Shown: positions 1-6,064 of the stretch, one piece after another
How the letters are laid out: each line of letters opens with the position of its first letter
How positions within the stretch are numbered: position 1 is the first letter of the stretch
Assembly (NCBI GenBank): GCA_030916665.1
Contig: JAUPWC010000336.1
Coordinates: 1-8,596, forward strand
Direction: 5' to 3'
Length of the DNA stretch: 8,596 bases
DNA from: Verrucomicrobiota bacterium
GTDB lineage: Bacteria > Verrucomicrobiota > Verrucomicrobiia > Opitutales > Opitutaceae
Position numbers and translations under genes: made by a program
Notes under the pieces: generated by a model
Database searches by the model: none
Told to the model about the DNA's origin: nothing
The model's input: the letters and a program-made list of their open reading frames with translations, nothing else

Positions 1-163
1 CGGCTGGACCACGCACCATTCCATCGTCGAGCACGGCGGCAAGTGGTGGCTGTTCCACCACGACGCTTCGCTCTCCGGCGGCAAAAACCACCTGCGCTGC
101 GTGAAGGTCAAGGAACTCACCTACTCGGCCGAGGGCCTGATCAATCCGGTCAAGGTCGGCTAA
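1..163 (+). CDS. GH43-type glycoside hydrolase, C-terminal end only (partial)
   Basis: Only the last 53 codons are present, read from base 2 to the TAA at 161-163. The segment contains TTHHSIVEHGGKWWLFHHD followed by an SGG..NHLR.VKV..L.Y...G.I pattern. This is the typical last-blade ending of GH43 five-bladed propeller enzymes (beta-xylosidases and alpha-L-arabinofuranosidases), where the usual form is HHS.VE..GKWY.FYH. These enzymes remove xylose or arabinose from hemicellulose side chains or oligosaccharides. The catalytic Asp and Glu residues lie upstream of the window, so activity and subfamily cannot be judged. No carbohydrate-binding module follows: the protein ends 53 residues into the window. 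The family call rests on motif recognition in a short fragment. A related GH32/GH68-clan propeller is the main alternative. Confidence 0.72.
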   Translation, partial: GWTTHHSIVEHGGKWWLFHHDASLSGGKNHLRCVKVKELTYSAEGLINPVKVG

Positions 164-174
164 GCAGCCGGCCT
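153..174 (+). other. Stem-loop spanning the stop codon of the GH43 gene
   Basis: The arm AGGTCGGCT (153-161) pairs with AGCCGGCCT (166-174), giving nine pairs with one G-U wobble and a four-base loop AAGC. The TAA stop at 161-163 lies at the top of the stem and in the loop. No T-run follows, so it does not qualify as a classical intrinsic terminator. It could mark a 3' end by protecting mRNA from 3' exonucleases, or slow transcription. Confidence 0.5.
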
Positions 175-231
175 GCGCGGCAAAAGGTTGCGGCTTTCCT
201 TTGGCGAAGGGTTGGGCATGGTGCCGGTGTT

Positions 232-711
232 ATGCCCGGCCTGATGCAGAACCTCCGCCCCCTCCGATTCCTCCTTGCCCTCGGAATCGCCGCCTCGGTG
301 ATCGGCGCCGTGTCCGCCAAGACCGAAGCCCCCGCCGCGACCAAGCCGGCCGCGAAGAAGCTCGTGCTCGAAAAGGGCACCGCGGCCGACGACATCCTCA
401 AGGCCTACGGCACGCCGTTTAAAGTCCTGCCGCTGGAAACGACCGGGCAGGACCTGAAGGCCGAGACCTGGATCTACCGCCGCAAATCCGGCGAAACGGT
501 CACGCAGGAGCACCTTTCCGACAACGTCGAGACCTACACCTTCACCACCAACGTCACCAACGGCGTCGGGACCGCGCAGCCGGTAAAGATCTCCACGCCG
601 GTGCTGAAAACCAAGCGCGTCACCACCTATCAGGTCACCAGCCTGCTGATCGTGAACGGCCGGTTGGAAATCGCACGGCTGCGGCAGGAGACGGAAGAAA
701 GCTATCTTTGA
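232..711 (+). CDS. Small exported protein with a possible BamE/SmpA-like motif
   Basis: The product is 159 aa from the ATG at 232 (a second in-frame ATG lies at 244), ending with TGA at 709-711. The frame stays open further upstream, but that part overlaps the GH43 3' end and is Arg/Pro-rich, so it was excluded. Residues 9-29 form a hydrophobic signal peptide with a likely cleavage after AVSA. An Ala/Lys/Pro-rich linker (30-47) follows, then KGTAADDILKAYGTP (48-62), a hydrophilic middle, and a beta-rich end with SLLIVNGRLEIARL (137-150). The order "KGT..D.L..YGTP", an aromatic "ETWIYRR" strand (78-83) and a late "V.NG.L" strand resembles the small alpha/beta BamE/SmpA-OmlA fold, which binds outer-membrane assembly partners. 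There is no lipobox Cys, unlike true BamE. No Shine-Dalgarno is seen before either ATG. The similarity is an inference; otherwise this is an unrecognised periplasmic protein. Confidence 0.7.
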   Translation: MPGLMQNLRPLRFLLALGIAASVIGAVSAKTEAPAATKPAAKKLVLEKGTAADDILKAYGTPFKVLPLETTGQDLKAETWIYRRKSGETVTQEHLSDNVETYTFTTNVTNGVGTAQPVKISTPVLKTKRVTTYQVTSLLIVNGRLEIARLRQETEESYL

Positions 712-722
712 GCCGGCTTCCG
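692..722. other. Weak inverted repeat around the end of the small exported gene
   Basis: CGGAAG (692-697) is the reverse complement of CTTCCG (717-722). Inside it AAAG (698-701) can pair with CTTT (706-709), and the TGA at 709-711 lies within. A stem of this size and spacing is expected fairly often by chance in GC-rich DNA. No T-run follows. Confidence 0.2.
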
Positions 723-815
723 CGCGAGTTGGGTAGCCGGTTGCGGGAGCAGCGGGCCTCGCCGATCATCGAGGAATCCGGGTTGATCTGGCGATGCGGC
801 TGGCAGGGAGCCGAC

Positions 816-839
816 CCGAAGACCTGACGCCTACTTCGG
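816..839. other. Weak inverted repeat around the stop codon of the PQQ dehydrogenase gene
   Basis: CCGAAG (816-821) pairs with CTTCGG (834-839), and the minus-strand TAG (831-833) lies in the 12-base loop. It sits in the 119-base space between convergent genes (712-830), where each transcript must end. There is no U-tract on either strand, so assignment as a terminator is uncertain. Apart from this and small GC-rich repeats, nothing is seen in that space. Confidence 0.22.
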
Positions 840-2957
840 CAGCGCGAAGGCCACGTAGGCGTCGCCGCTCTTCGTGCCCATCTTGCCGCCGCCGCAGGCG
901 ATGACGATGAACTGCCGTCCGCCCGCCTCGAAGGTCGCGGGCGTGGCATAGCCGCCGGCAGGCAGCTTGAACTTCCACAGCTCGCGCCCCGTCTTCGGGT
1001 CAAAGGCACGGAACATCTCGTCCTTGGTCGCACCGATGAAAAGCACGCCGCCCGCCGTCACAAGCGGGCCGCCGTAGTTTTCCGTGCCGGTGGTTGGCAC
1101 GCCCTGCGCGGCGAGTTCCGGGTATTCGCCCAGCGGCACGCTCCAGCGGTATTCCCCGGTGTTCAGGTCGATCGCGTTGAGCGTGCCCCAGGGCGGCTTC
1201 ACGGCCGGATAGCCGTCAGGATCGAGCCAGCGGTTGTAGCCCGTGTGCGTGTAGGGCGGTGGCGCGGCTTCGCGGCTGTCGGCCATCCAGGTGACCCATT
1301 CCTTGCCGCCTGGCGTGGGCGCCGGGGTGGGTGGCGCCGACGCTGCAGTGGCCGGGCCCACAAGGAAATCGGTCACCGCCTCGCGCTGCTGGGTCGTGAG
1401 AAAACCCCACGGCGGCATCACGCCGCGGCCCTTCGTGATCACCTCGAGCACCTGCTCGCGGTTCAGACGCTGACCGACATCCGTGAGCGCGGGAATGCTC
1501 GCGGCGGGATTGCCCTCGCGGTTCACGCCATGGCAGCCGATGCAGTTCTGCCGGTAAACCTGCTCGCCGGGCGTGGTCGCGCCGCCTGTCTCCACCATGG
1601 AGAGTATCCAGGCCATCTCGTTGCTGTTGACATAAAGCACGCCGGACGGGTCCGCCGCCGACCCGCCCCACTCCGCGCCACCGTCGTAGCCCGGGAAGAT
1701 GATCGTGCCCTCGCGGCTCGGCGGCAGGTAGGGCGTGTGCGGCCGCAACCGCGCGAACCGTTCCAACACGGCGCGGTGCGCAGCGGGCGTGCGGTTGGTG
1801 ATCTCCGCGTGGGTGAAATGCTGGCGCGCGAACGGCGCGGGCTTCACTGGCACGGGCTGGGTGGCCGCCGTCAGCTCGCCGGCCAGATCGGAACTCGGCA
1901 CGGCCATCTCCTCGATGGGAAACAGCGGCTCGCCGGTCTCACGGTGGAAGACGAACACATGGCCGGACTTTGTCGTCTGCGCGACGGCCGGGATTTCGCT
2001 GCCGTCGCGGCGGAGCGTAAGCAGGTTGGGCGGCGACGGCGGGTCGCGGTCCCACACGTCGTGCCGCACGAACTGATAGTGCCACACCTTGCGGCCGGTG
2101 GCGGCGTCGAGCGCGAGCAGGGTGTTGGCGTAGAGGTTGTCGCCATGGCGGTCGCCGCCCCAGAAATCGAAGGCCGCCGAACCCACCGGGCAGAACACGA
2201 GCCCGCGCTCCTCATCCAGCGTCATGCCGGTCCAGACGTTCGCGCCTCCGGCCCGCTGCCAGGCGTCGGCCGGCCAGGTCTCGTGGCCGGGCTCGCCGGG
2301 ATGCGGAATCGTGTGAAAGGTCCAGACCAGTTCGCCGGTGCGCACGCTGTAGGCGCGGATATGCCCCGGCGCGGCGGGCGCTGGACCCTCGCCGGCGCGG
2401 AAGCCCACGATGATCAGGTCGCGATAAACCACCCCGGGCGTGTTGGCCTGGATGGCGAGGCCCGTGGCATCGCGACCGAGTGCCTGCGAGAGATCGACCC
2501 GGCCGCGCGTGCCGAAGTTTTCGATGAGCAGCCCGGTTTTCGCATCGAGCGCGTGCAGCCACTGGCCGTTGCCAAAGAGGATGCGTCGCTCCTTGCCGTC
2601 GGTCCAGGTGGCGAGGCCGCGATTGAGGCCGTTGGGATTCTCGGGGGCGAAACGCCACAGCTCGCGTCCGGTCGCAGCGTCGAGTGCGAAGACCTTGGTC
2701 TGCGGCGTCGTGCCGTAGAGCACGCCGTCGATGACCAGCGGATTGCACTGAATCTGCGTGGAGCCCTCGCGCAGATCGCCGGTGTTGAACACCCACGCGA
2801 CCTCAAGCTGCGCGACGTTGTCCGGCGTGACCTGCGTCAGCGTGGAGTAGTGGCTGGCGGCCTTGTCGCCGAGATAGACCGGCCAGTCGCGTCCGGCCGA
2901 GGCCTGGAGACACGCGCAGCCGCCGGCCGCGAACAGGGCAAGGTGGGGTAACCGCAT
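831..2957 (-). CDS. PQQ-dependent dehydrogenase with inserted cytochrome c domain (quinoprotein glucose dehydrogenase-like)
   Basis: The 708-aa product oxidises a sugar or alcohol in the periplasm using pyrroloquinoline quinone. The ATG at 2957 is preferred over the upstream in-frame GTG at 3017 because it opens a signal peptide (MRLPHLALFAAGGCACLQASA) followed by mature DWPVYLGDKAASHYS, the usual family start. Propeller repeats of the A.D..TG...W type recur near residues 91-101, 280-292, 595-605 and 649-661. HDVWDRD (299-305) and TTKSGHVFVF (328-337, with Lys330) match the mGDH-type active-site region. Between propeller segments, after NEMAWILSM, lies a c-type haem domain (about 464-534) with CIGCH (472-476) and a candidate axial Met in GVMPPW (Met514). 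A Pro/Ala/Thr linker (536-551) leads back to the propeller, which ends in GTENYGG...GTKSGDAYVAFALP. It should reduce an external cytochrome through its own haem. No Shine-Dalgarno is visible. No pqq biosynthesis genes lie nearby. The exact substrate cannot be read from sequence. Confidence 0.93.
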   Translation of the reverse strand: MRLPHLALFAAGGCACLQASAGRDWPVYLGDKAASHYSTLTQVTPDNVAQLEVAWVFNTGDLREGSTQIQCNPLVIDGVLYGTTPQTKVFALDAATGRELWRFAPENPNGLNRGLATWTDGKERRILFGNGQWLHALDAKTGLLIENFGTRGRVDLSQALGRDATGLAIQANTPGVVYRDLIIVGFRAGEGPAPAAPGHIRAYSVRTGELVWTFHTIPHPGEPGHETWPADAWQRAGGANVWTGMTLDEERGLVFCPVGSAAFDFWGGDRHGDNLYANTLLALDAATGRKVWHYQFVRHDVWDRDPPSPPNLLTLRRDGSEIPAVAQTTKSGHVFVFHRETGEPLFPIEEMAVPSSDLAGELTAATQPVPVKPAPFARQHFTHAEITNRTPAAHRAVLERFARLRPHTPYLPPSREGTIIFPGYDGGAEWGGSAADPSGVLYVNSNEMAWILSMVETGGATTPGEQVYRQNCIGCHGVNREGNPAASIPALTDVGQRLNREQVLEVITKGRGVMPPWGFLTTQQREAVTDFLVGPATAASAPPTPAPTPGGKEWVTWMADSREAAPPPYTHTGYNRWLDPDGYPAVKPPWGTLNAIDLNTGEYRWSVPLGEYPELAAQGVPTTGTENYGGPLVTAGGVLFIGATKDEMFRAFDPKTGRELWKFKLPAGGYATPATFEAGGRQFIVIACGGGKMGTKSGDAYVAFALPK

Positions 2958-3052
2958 GAGCGAGAGAGAAGCACCACCCCGCGCCCTTGCCAAGCCCCCG
3001 CTTCCCCTGATCACCACCCCCGCTCAAGCCGGCCAAGCCCGATCCCCTGGAC

Positions 3053-3081
3053 AGCCAAAGTTCGTAATACGAACTTTGGCT
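3053..3081. repeat. Palindrome copy 1 (29 bp, perfect) in the divergent intergenic region
   Basis: The left arm AGCCAAAGTTCGTA (3053-3066) is the exact reverse complement of TACGAACTTTGGCT (3068-3081), around a single central A at 3067. It lies 95 bases upstream of the PQQ dehydrogenase start and about 145 bases before the TMTC-like start. It is AT-richer than its surroundings. Read in either direction it translates as KFVIRTL-like peptides, which explains odd open frames crossing it. Its long arms with almost no loop favour a REP-like mobile palindrome or a dimer-binding operator. It is not a terminator in the usual sense because no T-run follows. Confidence 0.88.
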
Positions 3082-3108
3082 TCGTCAGTTCAGAGTGGGC
3101 GACCCGCC

Positions 3109-3133
3109 CCAATGTTCGTATTACGAACTTTGG
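3109..3133. repeat. Palindrome copy 2 (25 bp, one mismatch), inverted relative to copy 1
   Basis: CCAATGTTCGTA (3109-3120) pairs with TACGAACTTTGG (3122-3133) around a central T at 3121, with a single mismatched pair (T3113 against T3129). The reverse complement of this copy matches the core 25 bases of copy 1 at all but one position, so the copies sit head to head with centres 54 bases apart. The spacer (3082-3108) contains a small GC stem: GGGCG (3097-3101) against CGCCC (3105-3109). The pair organisation recalls bacterial interspersed mosaic elements built from two inverted REP units. Confidence 0.85.
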
Positions 3134-3165
3134 TTCGGTCTGCCGGGTGAGGTGCCGAGGGCGCA

Positions 3166-3220
3166 TGCCTGCCGGAGGTCCTTCGGCGCTCTTGCCATGC
3201 AGTGAGGCACGCGGCAGGCA
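3166..3220 (+). promoter_or_regulatory. Inverted repeat in the leader of the TMTC-like gene
   Basis: TGCCTGCCG (3166-3174) is the exact reverse complement of CGGCAGGCA (3212-3220), with a 37-base loop. The loop and 5' arm contain a second near-palindrome, GCCGGAGGTCCTTCGGC (3171-3187). The 3' arm ends at the first base of the AGGAGG ribosome-binding site (3220-3225). If transcribed, the structure would place the start region at the foot of a stem. A regulatory role is inference. Confidence 0.35.
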
Positions 3221-3225
3221 GGAGG
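3220..3225 (+). promoter_or_regulatory. Ribosome binding site of the TMTC-like gene
   Basis: AGGAGG is the only consensus Shine-Dalgarno found in front of a gene in this window. It lies one base before GTG (3227) and four bases before the next codon TTG (3230). The spacing is short for both but fits TTG better, so the real start may be TTG 3230, one codon in. Confidence 0.5.
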
Positions 3226-3226
3226 C

Positions 3227-5038
3227 GTGTTGTCCCGCCCCGACAATTCTCCCCGACCGACCACGCACACCTGGATTGCGGGCGCGTTGCTGGTGGCCGG
3301 CACGTTCCTGCTGTTCTCCCGTTCGCTGGGCTATGGGTTCATCAACTACGATGATCCGCTCTATCTGACCAACAACCCGCGCGTGCAAGCGGGGCCGGGC
3401 TGGGAAGGGGTCGTGTGGGCCTTCACCGGCAAGACCGACTACTGGCACCCGCTCACCTGGCTCTCCCACATGATCGACTGGCGGCTGTTCGGCGCCGACG
3501 CCACCGGCCATCGTGCGGTCAGCATCGCCTGGCACGCCGCCAACGCGGTGCTCGCCTTCCTGCTGTGCCGGCGCCTGCTCGGCCACGGGGCGCTCGCGCT
3601 GTTTTCGGCGGCGCTCTTCGCGTGGCATCCGCTGCGTGTCGAGTCGGTCGTGTGGGTGACCGAGCGCAAGGACGTGATGAGCGGCTTCTTCTTCTTGGCC
3701 GCCCTGCTCGCCCATGCTCGCTACGGGGAACTGCTCAAAATCGGCCGCCCGGCCGGACGCGCCTATGCGCTCACCTTCCTCCTCTTTCTCGGCGGCCTGA
3801 TGTCCAAACCCTCGGTGGTCACCCTGCCGCTCGTGTTGCTGGCGCTCGATTTCTGGCCGTTGCGCCGGCTCTCGCTCCATCCCGCCCCCGGCTGGGGGGC
3901 CGCCCACCGCGGCGTGCTGATGGAGAAACTGCCCTTTTTCCTGCTTTCGGCCGTGATCGCGGTCGTGACGATCAGGATGCAGGTCGCGCACAACGCGTTT
4001 GTGCTGGAGGTGCCCCTCGCCGACCGGCTCGGCAACGCCGTCGTATCAGTCGCCCGTTACCTTGGGCATGTCATCTGGCCGCCCAACCTCGCCCTTTTCT
4101 ACGAGCACCCGGGGGCGTGGCCTATGCTGGTCGTGGCAGGCGCGCTCACGCTCGTGGGCACGCTGACGGTGCTGGCATGGCGGCGGCGCGGTCCGATGCC
4201 GTGGATGCTCGCCGGCTGGGTCTGGTTTGTCGCGATGCTCCTTCCCGCGCTCGGCCTGCTGCAAGTCGGCCTGCAGGCCATGGCCGACCGCTTCACCTAC
4301 CTGCCGATTCTGGGCCTCCAACTGGCGGTGTTCGGAGCGCTGGACCGGATGACGCTGCCCGCGCGCCTGCGAACGGCCTGCGCGCTGGCGATTGTCGCGG
4401 CTTGCGCAGGTCTGACCTGGCGGCAGCAGGGATTCTGGCGCGACTCCGAGACGCTCTACCAGCGCGCCATAGCCGTTGATCCGTCGAGCAGCCACGCCGA
4501 GGCCTTCCTCAGCTACACCTATCAGGAAGCCGGCAAACTGGAACAGGCCGAACGCCATGCCCGCCGCGCGCTCGAACTCTCGCCGGACAACCACTGGGCC
4601 CTGCTCACCCTCGCCAACGTGCAAGGCCAGACCGGACGCCTGTCCGACGCCATCGCCACCTACCAACGGCTCACCGATCTCGATCCCGGCTACGCCCGCG
4701 GCCACTACCTGCGCGGACTTCTCCTCATGCAGCTCGGCCGTTTGCCCGAGGCCGAAACCAGCCTCGCCCGCGCGGCCGAAGTGCTGCCGGATTCCTCCCA
4801 AGCCCGGCTCTCGTTGGCCGAAGTGCTGGCCCGTCAGCGCAAGTTCGCCGAAGCCGCGGCCGCCTACGAAGCCGTCATCGCCCTGCGGCCCGCCTCCGCC
4901 GAAGCCCACGCCGGGCTCGGCTACATGCGGGCGCTGACCGGACGCCGCGAAGACGCCATCCGGCACTGGGAGGAAGCCCTGCGCCTCCAGCCGGATTTCC
5001 CCGGGCTGCGCGAGCGACTGCAGCGCGTCCGGCCCTGA
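3227..5038 (+). CDS. TMTC-like GT-C membrane protein with C-terminal TPR repeats (putative O-glycosyltransferase)
   Basis: The 603-aa product starts at GTG 3227 or TTG 3230. Residues 17-400 hold about eleven hydrophobic segments, and residues 406-603 hold five or six tetratricopeptide repeats. The membrane half shows hallmark motifs of the animal TMTC family and its bacterial relatives: NYDDP (40-44), with an acidic pair (Asp42-Asp43) in the first lumenal/periplasmic loop expected in GT-C enzymes; HPLRVESVVWVTERKDV (134-150); SKPSVVTLPLVLLALDFWPL (193-212); a DUF1736-like segment with VARYLGHVIWPPNLALFYE; and ADRFTYLP (353-360). Eukaryotic TMTC proteins are O-mannosyltransferases (GT105) that use a lipid-linked mannose donor. 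The bacterial homologues are largely uncharacterised, so donor and acceptor are unknown here. TPRs would face the periplasm and could present acceptor proteins. The gene diverges from the PQQ dehydrogenase gene and ends in a probable terminator. Confidence 0.88.
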   Translation: MLSRPDNSPRPTTHTWIAGALLVAGTFLLFSRSLGYGFINYDDPLYLTNNPRVQAGPGWEGVVWAFTGKTDYWHPLTWLSHMIDWRLFGADATGHRAVSIAWHAANAVLAFLLCRRLLGHGALALFSAALFAWHPLRVESVVWVTERKDVMSGFFFLAALLAHARYGELLKIGRPAGRAYALTFLLFLGGLMSKPSVVTLPLVLLALDFWPLRRLSLHPAPGWGAAHRGVLMEKLPFFLLSAVIAVVTIRMQVAHNAFVLEVPLADRLGNAVVSVARYLGHVIWPPNLALFYEHPGAWPMLVVAGALTLVGTLTVLAWRRRGPMPWMLAGWVWFVAMLLPALGLLQVGLQAMADRFTYLPILGLQLAVFGALDRMTLPARLRTACALAIVAACAGLTWRQQGFWRDSETLYQRAIAVDPSSSHAEAFLSYTYQEAGKLEQAERHARRALELSPDNHWALLTLANVQGQTGRLSDAIATYQRLTDLDPGYARGHYLRGLLLMQLGRLPEAETSLARAAEVLPDSSQARLSLAEVLARQRKFAEAAAAYEAVIALRPASAEAHAGLGYMRALTGRREDAIRHWEEALRLQPDFPGLRERLQRVRP

Positions 5039-5066
5039 CGTTAGAACATCGGGCTGGTTTGCTTTT
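5029..5066 (+). terminator. Probable intrinsic terminator overlapping the TMTC-like stop codon
   Basis: CCGGCCC-t-GA (5029-5038, T5036 bulged) pairs with TCGGGCTGG (5049-5057), giving nine pairs including one G-U, with a ten-base loop. TTTGCTTTT (5058-5066) follows directly. The TGA stop (5036-5038) forms part of the upper stem. This suggests the following esterase gene has its own promoter or relies on read-through. Confidence 0.5.
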
Positions 5067-5097
5067 GCGCCTCCTGCGACCAGTTTGCTTCGAAACC

Positions 5098-5946
5098 ATG
5101 CGCCTGCTGCTCGCCTTCCTGTGCTTTTTCGCGCTCGCACGGGCGGAAACCGTCACCCGCGGACTCATCTTCGCGAGCCCTGGCGGCACGGAATTGCGCT
5201 TCGATCTCCATCGGCCTGCCCAAGGCCAGCCCGCGGGTCTGATCATCTGGGTTCACGGGGGAGCGTGGCGCAGCGGCTCACGCGCCGATGTGGATTTGAA
5301 AGGCCTGACCGCCTACGGCTGGGCGGTGGCGAGCGTGGACTACCGGCTGTCCCCTCAGGCGAAATTTCCCGCCCAGATCCACGACCTCAAGGCCGCCATC
5401 CGCCACTTGCGCGCACAGGCCCACACCCTGGGCCTGCCCGCCAACCGGTTCGTCATCGCCGGCTCTTCCGCCGGCGCGCACCTCGCCGCGCTGGTCGGCG
5501 TGAGCAACGGTCATCCCGAACTTGAGGGCGCCGTCGGCGACGACCTGAAGACCTCCTCCGACGTGCAGGCCATTGTGAGCCTCTACGGCGCGAGCAATCT
5601 CACCACGATCCTCGCGCAATCCACGCCGCACGGCCTGAGCGTGCGCCGGCCCGCCCTCGACCTGTTTCTCGGCGGGCAACCTGACGCCGTGCCGGAGCTG
5701 GCGCGGCTCGCCAGTCCGGTGTTCCACGTCGATGCCGGCGATCCGCCCCTGCTGCTCATGCACGGCGACCAGGACCCACAGATTCCGATCAACCAGTCGC
5801 ACGAGCTGGCCGGCGCCTACGAGGCCGCCGGAAGGCCCGTGGTGTTCAAGGTCGCTCATGGTTCCGCTCACGGCGGCCCGGCGTTCACGAGCGAGGCCAG
5901 CCTCCGCCTGATCGACGCCTTTCTGCGCGAACATCTGAAGCCCTGA
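5098..5946 (+). CDS. Exported alpha/beta hydrolase, BD-FAE/acetyl-esterase type
   Basis: The 282-aa product starts at ATG 5098, chosen because it opens a clean signal peptide (MRLLLAFLCFFALARA, cleavage before ETV); an in-frame TTG at 5059 adds only 13 unconvincing residues. HGGAW (53-57) supplies the oxyanion hole, GSSAG (122-126) contains the nucleophile Ser124, HGDQDPQIP (222-230) contains the probable acid Asp226, and AHGSAHGG (253-260) contains the probable base His258. Order and spacing match the HSL/BD-FAE esterase group, whose members remove acetyl or feruloyl groups from xylan or short esters. The DYRLSP segment is also typical. The protein is likely periplasmic or secreted. The GH43 gene at the left edge fits hemicellulose breakdown, but four kilobases and other genes separate them. 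No Shine-Dalgarno is seen. A small-molecule carboxylesterase or peptidase-like role cannot be excluded. Confidence 0.9.
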   Translation: MRLLLAFLCFFALARAETVTRGLIFASPGGTELRFDLHRPAQGQPAGLIIWVHGGAWRSGSRADVDLKGLTAYGWAVASVDYRLSPQAKFPAQIHDLKAAIRHLRAQAHTLGLPANRFVIAGSSAGAHLAALVGVSNGHPELEGAVGDDLKTSSDVQAIVSLYGASNLTTILAQSTPHGLSVRRPALDLFLGGQPDAVPELARLASPVFHVDAGDPPLLLMHGDQDPQIPINQSHELAGAYEAAGRPVVFKVAHGSAHGGPAFTSEASLRLIDAFLREHLKP

Positions 5947-5961
5947 GCGGCTCCATTTTTT
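5937..5961 (+). terminator. Probable intrinsic terminator overlapping the esterase stop codon
   Basis: GAAGCC (5937-5942) pairs with GGCTCC (5949-5954) except for one A-C mismatch. The loop CTGAGC contains the TGA stop (5944-5946). ATTTTTT (5955-5961) follows immediately, the longest T-run near any gene end here. Confidence 0.45.
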
Positions 5962-5996
5962 CAGTCCGGTGGGCGGATCCGGGTGGAGATGCGCCG

Positions 5997-6030
5997 GTTT
6001 TATTCAGAGTATTTTTGCAGAACATTTTTC
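5997..6030 (+). promoter_or_regulatory. AT-rich patch upstream of the receiver gene, possible promoter
   Basis: This stretch, ending about 35 bases before the ATG, is strikingly AT-rich (runs such as TTTTATT, GTATTTTT and ACATTTTT) within GC-rich DNA and follows a probable terminator. It is the natural place for a promoter. I could not fit a convincing -35/-10 pair at normal spacing. Confidence 0.25.
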
Positions 6031-6064
6031 CCGCGGGCGGCTCTAAAGATCAACGACCGCCGAA

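Noticed and set aside
164..231. Rho-independent terminator after the GH43 gene
   Set aside because: The strong hairpin at 153-174 is followed by GCGCGGCAAAAGG, not a T-run. Other stems in this stretch are only four or five pairs.
1245..2951. Long open frame on the plus strand, antisense to the PQQ dehydrogenase
   Set aside because: Its translation is Arg/Gly/Ala-rich without domains, while the opposite strand encodes a full-length, motif-rich enzyme. It is a side effect of high-GC codon use.
2958..3017. N-terminal extension of the PQQ dehydrogenase from GTG 3017
   Set aside because: It would add 20 Gly/Arg-rich residues ahead of a good signal peptide. The ATG at 2957 gives a standard exported enzyme.
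3060..3128. LexA-type SOS box in the palindromes (GTTC...GAAC)
   Set aside because: The half-sites are separated by seven bases rather than the four expected of GTTC-N4-GAAC-type boxes, the arms extend much further, and no SOS gene is adjacent.
3011..3991. Minus-strand open frame of about 326 codons crossing the palindromes, containing two KFV(I/L)RTL peptides
   Set aside because: The repeated peptides arise because each palindrome reads the same on both strands. The rest is antisense to the TMTC-like gene and lacks domain features.
4046..5140. Minus-strand open frame of about 364 codons over the TPR region
   Set aside because: It is antisense to clear TPR repeats, with Gln/Gly/Arg-rich composition and no domain.
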